Shown piece by piece: positions 26,201 to 34,942 of a stretch of 64,000 bases of DNA (position 1 is the first letter of the stretch; every line of letters begins with the position of its first letter). The notes under the pieces were generated by a model, which was not told where the DNA came from, did not search any database, and saw only the letters and a list, made by a program, of their open reading frames with translations. The stretch is from Candidatus Microbacterium colombiense (GTDB lineage Bacteria; Actinomycetota; Actinomycetes; Actinomycetales; Microbacteriaceae): NCBI GenBank assembly GCA_029203165.1, contig CP119308.1, positions 2,170,001 to 2,234,000 on the forward strand. The letters are read 5' to 3'. The position numbers were made by a program, and so were the translations under genes.

Positions 26201-27857
26201 GGTTGCTCTCCGGGCCGAGCCCGAGCTTGAGGCTCGTGACGACCTCTTCGCGGATCGAGTCGAGCGGCGGGTTGGTGACCTGCGCGAACTGCTGCGTGAA
26301 GTAGTCGAACAGCAGACGCGGGCGCTTGCTGAGCACAGCGATCGGCGTGTCGGAACCCATGGCCCCGAGGGGCTCCATGCCGTTCTGCCCCATCGGGGTC
26401 AGGAGGATGCGCACTTCTTCCTCGGTGTATCCGAAGGTGCGCTGGCGACGTGTGATCGATGCCGGCGGGTGCACGATGTGCTCGCGCTCGGGAAGGTCGG
26501 CCAGGCGCACCGCCCCGGCGTCGAGCCATTCCTGCCAGGGGTGCATCGTGGAGAGGTCCTGCTTCAGCTCCTGGTCGCTGATGATCCGGCCCTGAGCCGT
26601 GTCGACGAGGAACATCTTGCCGGGCTGCAGACGCCCGCGACGCTTGATTCGCTCCGGCTCGAACTTCAGAACGCCGGTCTCCGAGCCGATGACGATGAGG
26701 CCGTCGATCGTCTCGGTCCAACGTCCGGGACGAAGCCCGTTGCGGTCCAGGGTCGCGCCGACGAGCGTGCCGTCGGTGAAGATGAGGGCCGCAGGACCGT
26801 CCCACGGCTCCATCTGGTTGGAGTGGTACTCGTAGAACGACCGAAGCTCCGGTGTGACGTCCGACTGCTTCTCGTACGCCTCGGGCACCATCATCATGAT
26901 CGCGTGCGGGAGGCTGCGGCCGGTGAGGGTCAGCAGTTCCAGCACCTCATCGAAGGATGCGGAGTCGCTCGCGCCGTCCGTGCAGATCGGGAGCAGCGGC
27001 GACACATCGCCCAGCAGTTCGGACTCGAGCTGCGACTGCCGCGCGCGCATCCAGTTGCGGTTGCCGCCGACGGTGTTGATCTCGCCGTTGTGCGCCAGCA
27101 TGCGCAGCGGCTGCGCCAGCGGCCACGAGGGGAAGGTGTTGGTGGAGTACCGCGAGTGCACGACGGCGAGCTCCGATGCGAACCGCTCATCCTGCAGGTC
27201 GGGATAGAACGGCTCCAGCTGCAGGGTCGTGACCATGCCCTTGTACCCGAGCGTGCGGCTGGAGAGCGAGACGAAGTACGCGCCGAGCTCGTGCCCCGCG
27301 CGCTTGCGCAGTCGGTAGGCGACCCGGTCCAGGGCGATGCCCGTGAGCGGCGCGTCGGAGTGCGTGGCGCCGCCGGCGCTCACGAAGAGCTGTTCGAAGG
27401 CGGGGCGAGCCTCGTCGGCGAGCTTGCCGAGGTTCTCGTTGACCGTCGGCACCTCACGCCAGCCGAGCACCCGGAGGCCCTCGGAGCGAGCGATCTTCTC
27501 GATCCCCGCCTTCTGCTGGCGGCGCTCGCTCGAATCACGCGGCAGGAACGACAGACCGACGGCGTACTCCCCCACCGGAGGCAACTCGAATCCTGCGACG
27601 GCGCGCAGGAACTCGTCGGGCATCTGGGTCAGGATGCCTGCCCCGTCACCCGTGCCCGCGTCGGAACCGATCGCACCGCGGTGCTCCAGGTTGCGCAACG
27701 CCTCGAGCGCCAGCGAGATGATGTCGTGCCCTGCCGTGCCGCGAAGGGTGGTGACCATGGCGAGGCCACAGGCGTCCTTCTCGAACGCGGGGTTGTACAT
27801 GCCCTGTTTCGCCGGATAATTCATCCCGACAGGTGAGCGGAGGTCGCTCGATGCCAT
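23277..27857 (-). CDS. gltB: Glutamate synthase large subunit
   Basis: The 1526-aa alpha subunit of NADPH-dependent glutamate synthase (glutamine + 2-oxoglutarate + NADPH to two glutamate), the assimilation step of the GS-GOGAT route. The N-terminal class II amidotransferase domain starts after a 29-residue propeptide; Cys30 in KDACGLAMV would be the mature N-terminal nucleophile. The central and FMN-binding synthase domains follow, with GGKSNTGEGGEDP, GAKPGEGGQLPPTKV and SGHDGGTGASP. The 3Fe-4S motif is CIMMRVCHLDTCPVG (CX5CX4C). The C-terminal GXGXG beta-helix has GLSGGDITI and GGVAYV. Length is normal and the frame is intact, in contrast to gltD and pyk next to it. A GAGGA ribosome site precedes the ATG. 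Confidence 0.97.
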
Positions 27858-27938
27858 GCGGTACCGTCCTCAGATCTTCAGATGACCCGGGGACGTCATT
27901 GGCCGGGCGAATGCAGTGGGGTCCTCGCGGACCAGAGG

Positions 27939-28964
27939 CTATCGCGAGCCTTCCGCGTCCGAGGGAGCGGTGCTTGTGGCGCTGGCTCCAGCGGTGACTT
28001 CGTCGGTCGGAGGCTCGCTCACGTCCACGAAATCGGAGGGATTGTCTTGCGATTCTACAACAGCATCGACATCCTTCCGCGCGCGGCCGAACTGGTACGG
28101 CGAGGGTTCGAGCCCCGGGTGACGTCGGGTCTGCACGATGAGGATGGCGAGACCGACCAGGATGCCGATGATCGCGGCGAGCACGTTGCTGCGCAGCCCG
28201 AGGATGATCTCGCTCGGGTCGATGCGGATCGACTCCCACACGACGCGTCCTGCGCTGTACCAGATCAGGTAGATCGCGAAGAGTCGACCCCACTGGAAGA
28301 ACAGCTTGCGCCCGAGCCACAGCAGGACGATCACGCCCAGACCGTTCCAGAGGACCTCGTACAGGAATGTCGGGTGGAAGAGGGTGCCCTCAGGGAGTCC
28401 CGGAGGGAAGGCAGGGTTGGTCGACTCGATCTCCAGACCCCAGGGAAGGTCGGTGGGAAGCCCGAAGAGCTCGTGGTTGAACCAGTTGCCGAAGCGACCC
28501 ATCGCCTGCGCGAGCAGCAGCCCGGGTGCGAGGGCATCGGCGAAGGTCCAGAAGCGGATGCCGGTCCAACGGCACCCGAGGTACGCACCGACGGCGCCGC
28601 CGATGAGCGCGCCGAAGATGGCGATGCCGCCCTCCCAGATGGCCCAGACGGATCCGGGCTGGAAGGGGTTCCAGGTGTTGATGCCCTCGCCGAAGTAGTC
28701 GCCCGGGTGCGTGAGCACGTGGAAGATGCGCGCACCGATGATCGCGAGCGGCACGGCCAGGATCGAGATGTCGATGACGACCCACGGCTCCGCCCCACGC
28801 TTGGTCAAGCGGTGGTTCGTCAGAATCGTCGCGGCGATGATGCCGGCGATGATGCAGAGGGCGTAGTAGTGGATCGTGATCCCGGGCCAGACGACGAAGT
28901 TGGATTCCGGGGGGCTCGGGATGCTGGCGAGCACGCCGTTGAACGTGTGGAGCGCGAGGGACAT
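27939..28964 (-). CDS. lgt: Prolipoprotein diacylglyceryl transferase
   Basis: Transfers diacylglyceryl from phosphatidylglycerol to the lipobox cysteine of prolipoproteins, the first step of lipoprotein maturation; integral membrane enzyme, 341 aa. Marks are IHYYALCIIAGIIAA in the first segments, GARIFHVLTH, the signature GRFGNWFNHELFGLPTD (H-x-x-F and the essential Arg/Asn), HPTFLYEVLWN and GRVVWESIRID. About seven membrane segments are seen. A 60-residue polar Ser/Thr/Asp-rich tail follows the last segment, as in other actinobacteria. The ATG at 28964 follows the trpA stop by 10 bases; a longer in-frame start would overlap trpA heavily. The lipoprotein at 6488 is a likely client. Confidence 0.96.
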   Translation of the reverse strand: MSLALHTFNGVLASIPSPPESNFVVWPGITIHYYALCIIAGIIAATILTNHRLTKRGAEPWVVIDISILAVPLAIIGARIFHVLTHPGDYFGEGINTWNPFQPGSVWAIWEGGIAIFGALIGGAVGAYLGCRWTGIRFWTFADALAPGLLLAQAMGRFGNWFNHELFGLPTDLPWGLEIESTNPAFPPGLPEGTLFHPTFLYEVLWNGLGVIVLLWLGRKLFFQWGRLFAIYLIWYSAGRVVWESIRIDPSEIILGLRSNVLAAIIGILVGLAILIVQTRRHPGLEPSPYQFGRARKDVDAVVESQDNPSDFVDVSEPPTDEVTAGASATSTAPSDAEGSR

Positions 28965-28974
28965 GAGTGCGATT

Positions 28975-29778
28975 CTAGTTCTCGTGTGAGGGGCGCGCCG
29001 ACGACGTGCCGGAGGCCAGGTTTCGGGTGACGTCGACGAGGGCGGGGATGCCACCGTCGCGCAGGGCGCGCACGAGCGCCGTGCCGACGATCGCGCCGTC
29101 GGCGTACTCGGAGACGCCGGCGATCTGCTCGGCGGTCGAGATGCCGATTCCGACGCAGGCGCGGGTGGCGCCGTGGTCGCGCAGTCGACCGACCAGGGTG
29201 CGGGCCGCGCGATCGAGTTCCGCGCGCTCCCCCGTGATCCCCATGGTCGACACGGTGTAGACGAACCCGGTCGACGACTTCACGACGAGATCGAGACGTG
29301 CGTCCGTCGAGGTCGGCGCGGCCAGGAAGACGCGGTCGAGACCGGTGCGCTCACTCGCGGCGATCCAGTCTCCGGCCTCCTCCGGGGTGATGTCCGGAGT
29401 GATGAGCCCAGCCGCCCCCGCGGCGAGGAGCTCATCGGCATACCGATCGACGCCGTACTGGAGCACCGGGTTCCAGTACGTCATGACGAGCACGGGAGCA
29501 TCGACGGCCGCGGTGATGGCCCGCAGCGCGGTGAACAGGTCGGCGGTCTTGTATCCCGCCGCCAGCGCGAGCGTGGTCGCCTGCTGGATGATGGCGCCAT
29601 CCATTACCGGATCGCTGTACGGAGGACCGAGCTCGATGATGTCGACCCCGTTCTCGGCCAGGGCGATCGCCGCGTCGATGCTCGTCTGCAGGTCGGGGAA
29701 ACCGACGGGAAGATATCCGATGAACGCGCTGCGCCCCTCGCTCTCCGCCTTGCGGATCGCCTCTTCCACCCGGCTCAT
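28975..29778 (-). CDS. trpA: Tryptophan synthase alpha chain
   Basis: Cleaves indole-3-glycerol phosphate to indole and glyceraldehyde 3-phosphate; indole is channelled to TrpB. The 267-aa TIM-barrel protein has catalytic E49 in IIELGPPYSDPVMDG and D60; this loop reads GPPYSDPVMDG where GVPFSDPLADG is more common. The phosphate-binding end has GIGISTAEQ near residue 210 followed by GAIVGTALV. The start ATG overlaps the trpB stop in the four bases ATGA. The complete frame and normal length indicate a working subunit. Confidence 0.96.
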   Translation of the reverse strand: MSRVEEAIRKAESEGRSAFIGYLPVGFPDLQTSIDAAIALAENGVDIIELGPPYSDPVMDGAIIQQATTLALAAGYKTADLFTALRAITAAVDAPVLVMTYWNPVLQYGVDRYADELLAAGAAGLITPDITPEEAGDWIAASERTGLDRVFLAAPTSTDARLDLVVKSSTGFVYTVSTMGITGERAELDRAARTLVGRLRDHGATRACVGIGISTAEQIAGVSEYADGAIVGTALVRALRDGGIPALVDVTRNLASGTSSARPSHEN

Positions 29779-30995
29779 GCGTTGCCGCCATCCGTCGTCG
29801 TGGCGTCGTACAGATCGAAGTACTTCGCCGCCGTGTCCATGTCCTTGTCACCACGACCCGAGAGGCAGACGGCGATGATCGCGTCGGGTCCGAGTTCGCG
29901 GCCGATGCGCAGTGCGCCGGCGAGTGCGTGGGCGGACTCGATGGCGGGGATGATGCCCTCGGTCCTGCTCAGCAGACGAAGTGCCTGCATCGCCTCGTCA
30001 TCCGTCGCCGGGATGTACTTCGCGCGACCGATGTCGGCGAGCCAGGAGTGCTCGGGACCGACGCCCGGGTAGTCGAGGCCGGCGGAGATCGAGTGCGACT
30101 CGATGGTCTGCCCGTCCTCGTCCTGCAGGACGTAGGTGCGTGAGCCGTGCAGCACGCCGGGGCGTCCGCGTTCGATCGAGGCGGCGTGCTTGGGAGTGTC
30201 CACGCCGTCGCCGGCGGCTTCGACGCCGAAGAGCTTGACGTCCTCATCATCGAGGAACGCGTCGAACATGCCGATCGCGTTCGACCCTCCGCCGACGCAG
30301 GCGACCACGGCGTCGGGCAGCCGCCCGACCTCGGCGAGCAGCTGCTCGCGGGCCTCTTCGCCGATGATCTTCTGGAAGTCACGCACCATGGCGGGGAACG
30401 GATGCGGGCCGGCCGCCGTGCCGAAGATGTAGTTGGTGCTCTCGACGCTCGCGACCCAATCGCGGTAGGCGTCGTTGATCGCGTCCTTCAGCGTGCGAGA
30501 ACCGGAGGTCACCGCGACCACCTCGGCGCCGAGCAGGCGCATGCGTGCGACGTTGAGCGCCTGGCGCTCCGTGTCGACCTCGCCCATGTAGATGGTGCAG
30601 TCGAGGCCGAAGAGCGCCGCTGCCGTCGCCGTCGCCACGCCGTGCTGGCCGGCGCCGGTCTCGGCGATCACGCGGGTCTTGCCCAACCGCTTGGTCAGGA
30701 GCGCCTGACCGAGCACGTTGTTGATCTTGTGCGACCCGGTGTGGTTGAGATCTTCCCGCTTGAGGAAGATCCGAGCCCCGCCGGCGTGCTCCGCGAAGCG
30801 CTGAACCTCGGTGATCGCCGAGGGGCGACCCGCATACGAGCTGAGAAGCCCGGCGAGCTCCGCACGGAACGCAGGGTCGGCGATCGCATCGGTGTATGCG
30901 ACGGTGAGTTCGTCGATCGCCGCGATCAGCGATTCCGGCATGAACCTACCTCCGAAATCTCCGAAGTAGGGTCCATGCTGGTCGCGAAGGCTCAC
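29775..30995 (-). CDS. trpB: Tryptophan synthase beta chain
   Basis: The PLP-dependent subunit that joins indole and serine to make tryptophan; 406 aa. K90 in LNHTGSHKINN forms the Schiff base with PLP, and the phosphate-binding loop is CVGGGSNAIGMF. The N-terminus has GDFGGRFMPESL and the middle AETGAGQHGVATATAAA, both family marks. It overlaps trpC upstream and trpA downstream by four bases each, so the three are translated as a coupled set. Confidence 0.97.
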   Translation of the reverse strand: MSLRDQHGPYFGDFGGRFMPESLIAAIDELTVAYTDAIADPAFRAELAGLLSSYAGRPSAITEVQRFAEHAGGARIFLKREDLNHTGSHKINNVLGQALLTKRLGKTRVIAETGAGQHGVATATAAALFGLDCTIYMGEVDTERQALNVARMRLLGAEVVAVTSGSRTLKDAINDAYRDWVASVESTNYIFGTAAGPHPFPAMVRDFQKIIGEEAREQLLAEVGRLPDAVVACVGGGSNAIGMFDAFLDDEDVKLFGVEAAGDGVDTPKHAASIERGRPGVLHGSRTYVLQDEDGQTIESHSISAGLDYPGVGPEHSWLADIGRAKYIPATDDEAMQALRLLSRTEGIIPAIESAHALAGALRIGRELGPDAIIAVCLSGRGDKDMDTAAKYFDLYDATTTDGGNA

Positions 30996-31801
30996 GGGGT
31001 CTTCTTCCTGCCGGGCAGTGCGTGGGAACCGGCTGCGAGGAACGTCGTCAACGTGGCGACCGGGTCGCCGGTGACGAGCGCTTCGCCGATCAGGACGACA
31101 TCGGCGCCGGCGGAGCGGTAATGGGACACGTCATCAGGGGTGAGCACAGCCGACTCGGCGATCTTGACGGAGCTGTCGGGGATGCGGTCGGCCAGCCGAC
31201 CGAACAGGTCACGATCCAATTCGAGGGTCGTGAGGTCGCGCGCGTTGACGCCGATGAGCGGCGCCCCGAGGTCGATCGCGACCTCGAGCTCCTCCGCGGA
31301 GTGCGTCTCGACGAGCGGCGTCATGCCCCACTCGGTGACGAAGGCGAACAGCTCATGGAGCACGGCGCGGTCCAGACCCGCCACGATCAGCAGCACGAGG
31401 TCGGCACCGGCCGCACGGGCCTCGAGCACCTGATATCGGGTCGCGATGAAGTCCTTGCGCAGCACGGGCACCGACACGCGGGCCGTCACGGCCTCGAGGT
31501 CGGCGAGGCTGCCGCCGAAGCGACGCTCCTCGGTCAGCACGCTGATCGCGGACGCGCCACCGGTCTCGTAGAGCGAGGCCTGCAGAGCAGGATCAGGGAT
31601 CTCGGCAAGAGCACCGCGTGACGGACTCGCGCGCTTCACCTCGGCGATGATCTTGACCCGATCAGCCGGAGCGAGGAACGACAGTGCGTCCTTCGCAGTC
31701 GGTCGCTCGATGGCCTCCCGTTCGACCTGCGCGAGCGGGCGCGCGAGAGCGCGACGTTCGGCATCGGCGACTGCGCCGGCCGTGAGGTCGGCGAGGACCA
31801 C
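30992..31801 (-). CDS. trpC: Indole-3-glycerol phosphate synthase
   Basis: Converts 1-(2-carboxyphenylamino)-1-deoxyribulose 5-phosphate to indole-3-glycerol phosphate, the step before TrpA. The 269-aa barrel has the catalytic lysines in IIAEVKRASPSRG and VLRKDFI, plus GADLVLLIVAGL, IGVNARDL and SGI-like DVVLIGEALV. The GTG at 31801 (VLADLTAGAVADAERR) is chosen because it overlaps the TAG stop of the HGxxPAAW gene by one base (TAGTG) and gives the family N-terminus; the longer frame upstream runs antisense-like through that gene. The enzyme is single-domain, without a fused TrpF. Confidence 0.95.
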   Translation of the reverse strand: MVLADLTAGAVADAERRALARPLAQVEREAIERPTAKDALSFLAPADRVKIIAEVKRASPSRGALAEIPDPALQASLYETGGASAISVLTEERRFGGSLADLEAVTARVSVPVLRKDFIATRYQVLEARAAGADLVLLIVAGLDRAVLHELFAFVTEWGMTPLVETHSAEELEVAIDLGAPLIGVNARDLTTLELDRDLFGRLADRIPDSSVKIAESAVLTPDDVSHYRSAGADVVLIGEALVTGDPVATLTTFLAAGSHALPGRKKTP

Positions 31802-32046
31802 TAGTGGGCCTTCGGGGAGTACTTGGGACCCTTCACGCCGTATCCGGCCCGTGCGAGCACCCAACCGGCGACAGCGCCGATCGGGATGATCGCCGCGCCG
31901 ACCCAGATGAGTGCGACCCAGATCGGGCTGAACTCGGCGAGGCAGAATGCCAGCGTGCCGATGGTGAAGCCGGCGAGCATGATGATCACGGCCGTCCAAG
32001 CGGCCGGAGAGTGTCCGTGGCCGGGGTCAGCGATCGGGTTGGTCAT
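31801..32046 (-). CDS. HGxxPAAW family membrane protein of the trp operon
   Basis: An 81-aa protein with two membrane segments (AAWTAVIIMLAGFTIGTLAF and WVALIWVGAAIIPIGAVAGWV) and a conserved HGHSPAAWT just before the first, the motif that names the family. It is found in actinobacterial trp operons directly before trpC, as here; its role is unknown. Its TAG stop overlaps the GTG of trpC by one base. The C-terminus is short and basic (GVKGPKYSPKAH). The constant position suggests a link to tryptophan synthesis or to the neighbouring trp-linked membrane protein. Confidence 0.85.
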   Translation of the reverse strand: MTNPIADPGHGHSPAAWTAVIIMLAGFTIGTLAFCLAEFSPIWVALIWVGAAIIPIGAVAGWVLARAGYGVKGPKYSPKAH

Positions 32047-32093
32047 GTTCTCCTCCGGGGACGACGACGGGATCAGGGTTCAGTCTATCGGTG

Positions 32094-32684
32094 TCAGCGC
32101 GTGGGATCGGTTCCGCGGGACAGGTCGTCCCACGAGTCCACGGCATCCACGGGGCCGTCCTGGGGCGCTGCCGCCTCGGGAGCAGTGCGGTATCGACGGC
32201 CACCCGCCTTCCAACGGCGCCAGGTGACGAGCACCAGGACGGAGGCCGCGAGCAGGATCACCCAGCCGATCAGGGCGAAGACCGGCCAGGCGGTCGGGAC
32301 CGCAGAACGTACGACATCGGAGATCGCCGCCGTGCCTGCGAGACCGGTCACCTCCGTGACGGTCGGCGCGATGGCCGATTCCGGAACCGCGATCAGCAGG
32401 TGGAGCGTGGACCAGCCGAGGAACACGGCACTCGCGGCGCCCAGCACCGCGAAGGCGAGGCGCACGACCCGGCCCGCGATCGAGAGTGCGGCGCCGAGAG
32501 CGAGCACGGCGAGGCTGAGTGGCGCGAGCAGCACCAGCGCTGAGGCGCCCGGAACCAGGATGGCCTCCCCCGCATCCGCCCGTTCCACCGTGATCCAGGT
32601 CTGGGTCGACGAGATGATCCCGATCGCACCGGCGAGCAGGAATCCGGAGACCGCGAGGGAACGGCCGCGTCGGGCGAGAGTCAT
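32094..32684 (-). CDS. Trp biosynthesis-associated membrane protein
   Basis: A 196-aa membrane protein of the family found in actinobacterial trp operons (Trp_oprn_chp; M. tuberculosis Rv1610 is the counterpart by position). About four hydrophobic segments: LAVSGFLLAGAIGIISS, LVLLAPLSLAVLALGAALSI, LAFAVLGAASAVFLGW and VFALIGWVILLAASVLVLV. The first extracytoplasmic loop has SSTQTWITV, a frequent family feature. The tail is polar and acidic. The ATG at 32684 overlaps the hisI stop in ATGA; trpE, which usually lies between hisI and this gene, is absent. The function is unknown. Confidence 0.87.
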   Translation of the reverse strand: MTLARRGRSLAVSGFLLAGAIGIISSTQTWITVERADAGEAILVPGASALVLLAPLSLAVLALGAALSIAGRVVRLAFAVLGAASAVFLGWSTLHLLIAVPESAIAPTVTEVTGLAGTAAISDVVRSAVPTAWPVFALIGWVILLAASVLVLVTWRRWKAGGRRYRTAPEAAAPQDGPVDAVDSWDDLSRGTDPTR

Positions 32685-33040
32685 GCCGTCGCGCTCCCGG
32701 AGACCGCTTCGAGATCGGTCGTGTCGAAGCAGGTGCGCGTACCGGTGTGGCACGCCGGGCCCGTCTGGTCGACGAGGAGCAGGATCGCATCGCCATCGCA
32801 ATCGAGCCGCGCCTCACGCACCACCTGGATGTTCCCCGACGTGTCGCCCTTGCGCCAGTACTCCTGGCGGGAACGGGACCAGTACGTCGCGCGGCCGGAG
32901 GTGAGCGTGCGGCGGAGCGCTTCCTGATCGACCCACGCCAGCATCAGGACCTCGTGCGTGTCCCACTGCTGGACGATCACGGGCGCGAGAGTGTCGGCGT
33001 TCCAGACGACCTGTGCGATACGGGCCTCGATGTCGCTCAT
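32681..33040 (-). CDS. hisI: Phosphoribosyl-AMP cyclohydrolase
   Basis: Opens the adenine ring of phosphoribosyl-AMP, the third step of histidine synthesis. The 119-aa protein has the zinc-binding cysteines in LDCDGDAILL and GPACHTGTRTCF and the family stretches VLMLAWVDQEALRRTL and YWSRSRQEYWRKGDTSG. It is the single-domain type; the pyrophosphohydrolase step is encoded separately by hisE at 34679. The start overlaps the hisF stop by four bases and its own stop overlaps the next gene by four bases. Confidence 0.96.
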   Translation of the reverse strand: MSDIEARIAQVVWNADTLAPVIVQQWDTHEVLMLAWVDQEALRRTLTSGRATYWSRSRQEYWRKGDTSGNIQVVREARLDCDGDAILLLVDQTGPACHTGTRTCFDTTDLEAVSGSATA

Positions 33041-33798
33041 CGGACGATCACTCCTTCGGCGCTCAGCGCCTGCTTGACGTCACCGACGGTGAGCGCGCCG
33101 GTGTGGAAGACGCTCGCGGCGAGCACGGCATCCGCCCCCGCCTTGATGGCCGGGGCGAAATGCGACACATCACCCGCGCCGCCCGATGCGATCACCGGCA
33201 CCGATGCCACCTCACGCATGAGTCTGACGAGCTCCAGATCGAAGCCGTCGCGTGTGCCGTCGGCGTCGATCGAGTTCACCAGCAGCTCGCCGGCGCCCCG
33301 CTCGGTGGCCTCCCTGGCCCATTCCAGCGCGTCGAGCGTCGTCTGGGTCCGCCCGCCATGCGTCGTGACGACGAATCCCGACGGCGTCGTGTCCGCCCGC
33401 TTGACGTCGAGCGACAGCACCAGCACCTGGGCGCCGAACCGATCGGCGATCTCGCCGAGGAGCTCCGGTCGCGCGATCGCGGCGGAGTTCACGCCGACCT
33501 TGTCGGCGCCGACGGAGAGCAGGCGCGCGACGTCATCGACGGTGCGGACTCCCCCGCCGACCGTGAGCGGCACGAACACCTGCTCTGCCGTGCGCTGCAC
33601 CACGTCGTAGGTCGTGGCGCGCGCATCGACGGTCGCGGTCACATCGAGAAAGGTGATCTCGTCCGCGCCCTGCGCGGCATAGTGCTGAGCGAGTTCGACG
33701 GGATCGCCCATGTCGCGGAGGTTCTCGAAGTTGACGCCCTTGACGACGCGGCCCGCGGCCACATCGAGACACGGGATGACTCGGCTGGCCAGCGTCAT
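33037..33798 (-). CDS. hisF: Imidazole glycerol phosphate synthase subunit HisF
   Basis: The cyclase subunit that, with HisH, makes imidazole glycerol phosphate and AICAR. The 253-aa barrel has catalytic Asp in RVIPCLDVAAGRVVKG, the GGG motif VGGGVRTVDD, and a second Asp in NSIDADGTRDGFD, with SGGAGDVSHF at the C-terminal phosphate site. The ATG at 33798 overlaps the hisG stop by one base (TGATG) and gives the family N-terminus. The glutaminase partner hisH is not in the window. Confidence 0.96.
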   Translation of the reverse strand: MTLASRVIPCLDVAAGRVVKGVNFENLRDMGDPVELAQHYAAQGADEITFLDVTATVDARATTYDVVQRTAEQVFVPLTVGGGVRTVDDVARLLSVGADKVGVNSAAIARPELLGEIADRFGAQVLVLSLDVKRADTTPSGFVVTTHGGRTQTTLDALEWAREATERGAGELLVNSIDADGTRDGFDLELVRLMREVASVPVIASGGAGDVSHFAPAIKAGADAVLAASVFHTGALTVGDVKQALSAEGVIVR

Positions 33799-34640
33799 CA
33801 GAGCCTCGCGTTGTGAATGGCCGTGACCAGGATCGCCCGAGCACCGAGTGCGTAGAGCGCATCCATCACCGGGTTGACGCGCGCGCGGGCGACCATGACG
33901 CGCACGGCGACCCACTCGGGGTCGCGCAGCGGCGACACGGTGGGAGACTCCACGCCGCCCGCGATCTTCACCGCGTCATCGAGTAGCGAGACGGGGAGGT
34001 CGTAGTCGATCATCACGAAGCGGCGAGCCACCATCACGCCGCGCAGGCGACGCAGCAGCGTCTCTCCCCCCTCGGCGTCTGCAGGGCCGGCGATCAGCAC
34101 GGCCTCGGATTCGAGGATCACCGGACCGAAGACCTCGAGCCCGGCCTGACGCAACGTCGTTCCGGTCTCGACGACGTCGGCGACGGCATCCGCCACTCCG
34201 AGACGGACCGCGGACTCCACGGCTCCATCCAGAGGAACCAGGTCGACCGCGATACCCCGCTCGTCGAGGAAGGCATCGACGAGTCCGGGATACGAGGTGG
34301 CGATGCGGAGCCCGTCGAGCTGGGACACATCGGTGTACTGGCCCGCTGGCGCCGCGAAACGGAAGGTGGAGCCGGCGAAGCCCAGAGCCTCGATCTCTCG
34401 AGCACCGGGCATGCGTGCGTCCAGCAGGAGATCGCGTCCGGTGATGCCGACGTCGATGGCGCCGGATCCCACATAGGTCGCGATGTCCTTGGGACGCAGG
34501 AAGAAGAACTCGACGTCGTTGTCGGCGTCGATCACGTGGAGGGTCTTGGGGTCACGACGACCGGCGTATCCGGCCTCCGCGAGCATGTCGGCGGCGGTCT
34601 CGGAGAGCGAGCCCTTGTTGGGAACAGCGATGCGCAGCAT
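33798..34640 (-). CDS. hisG: ATP phosphoribosyltransferase, long form
   Basis: Commits ATP and PRPP to histidine synthesis. The 280-aa length and a C-terminal ACT-like regulatory domain (about 205-280, ending AILVTAIHNARL) show the long, histidine-inhibited form, which needs no HisZ. Family marks are MLRIAVPNKGSLSE, DVGITGRDLLLD, RIATSYPGLVDAF and the PRPP loop ADVVETGTTLRQAGL. It lies 38 bases after hisE and overlaps hisF by one base. Feedback control by histidine is known for the family. Confidence 0.96.
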   Translation of the reverse strand: MLRIAVPNKGSLSETAADMLAEAGYAGRRDPKTLHVIDADNDVEFFFLRPKDIATYVGSGAIDVGITGRDLLLDARMPGAREIEALGFAGSTFRFAAPAGQYTDVSQLDGLRIATSYPGLVDAFLDERGIAVDLVPLDGAVESAVRLGVADAVADVVETGTTLRQAGLEVFGPVILESEAVLIAGPADAEGGETLLRRLRGVMVARRFVMIDYDLPVSLLDDAVKIAGGVESPTVSPLRDPEWVAVRVMVARARVNPVMDALYALGARAILVTAIHNARL

Positions 34641-34678
34641 GAACGGCTTTCAGTTCGAGGGAATCGGAGCGGAGCGCG

Positions 34679-34942
34679 TCACAGATGTCGGTAGACGTCC
34701 TGCAGGCTGAGACCCTTCGCGATCATCATCACCTGCAGGTGGTACAGCAGCTGGGAGATCTCCTCGGCCGCGGCCTCGTCGGACTCGTACTCGGATGCCA
34801 TCCAGACCTCGGCGGCCTCTTCGACGATCTTCTTGCCGATCGTGTGCACGCCGCCGTCGAGCTCTGCGACAGTGCCTGATCCCTCGGGACGGATCTCGGC
34901 CTTGACGCTGAGTTCAGCGAACAGCTCGTCGAAAGTCTTCAC
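34679..34942 (-). CDS. hisE: Phosphoribosyl-ATP diphosphatase
   Basis: Hydrolyses phosphoribosyl-ATP to phosphoribosyl-AMP and diphosphate, the second step of histidine synthesis. The 87-aa all-helical MazG-like protein has the metal-binding KKIVEEAAEVWMA (E-x-x-E) and AAEEISQLLYHLQVMM (E-x-x-D/Q helix). Length is normal for the separate HisE type. It overlaps the rpe stop in ATGA, so its translation is linked to the pentose-phosphate gene upstream. Confidence 0.95.
   Translation of the reverse strand: MKTFDELFAELSVKAEIRPEGSGTVAELDGGVHTIGKKIVEEAAEVWMASEYESDEAAAEEISQLLYHLQVMMIAKGLSLQDVYRHL

Noticed and set aside
25458..27836. A nearly 800-codon plus-strand frame opposite gltB
   Set aside because: Same antisense effect; no family-like sequence and gltB is complete.
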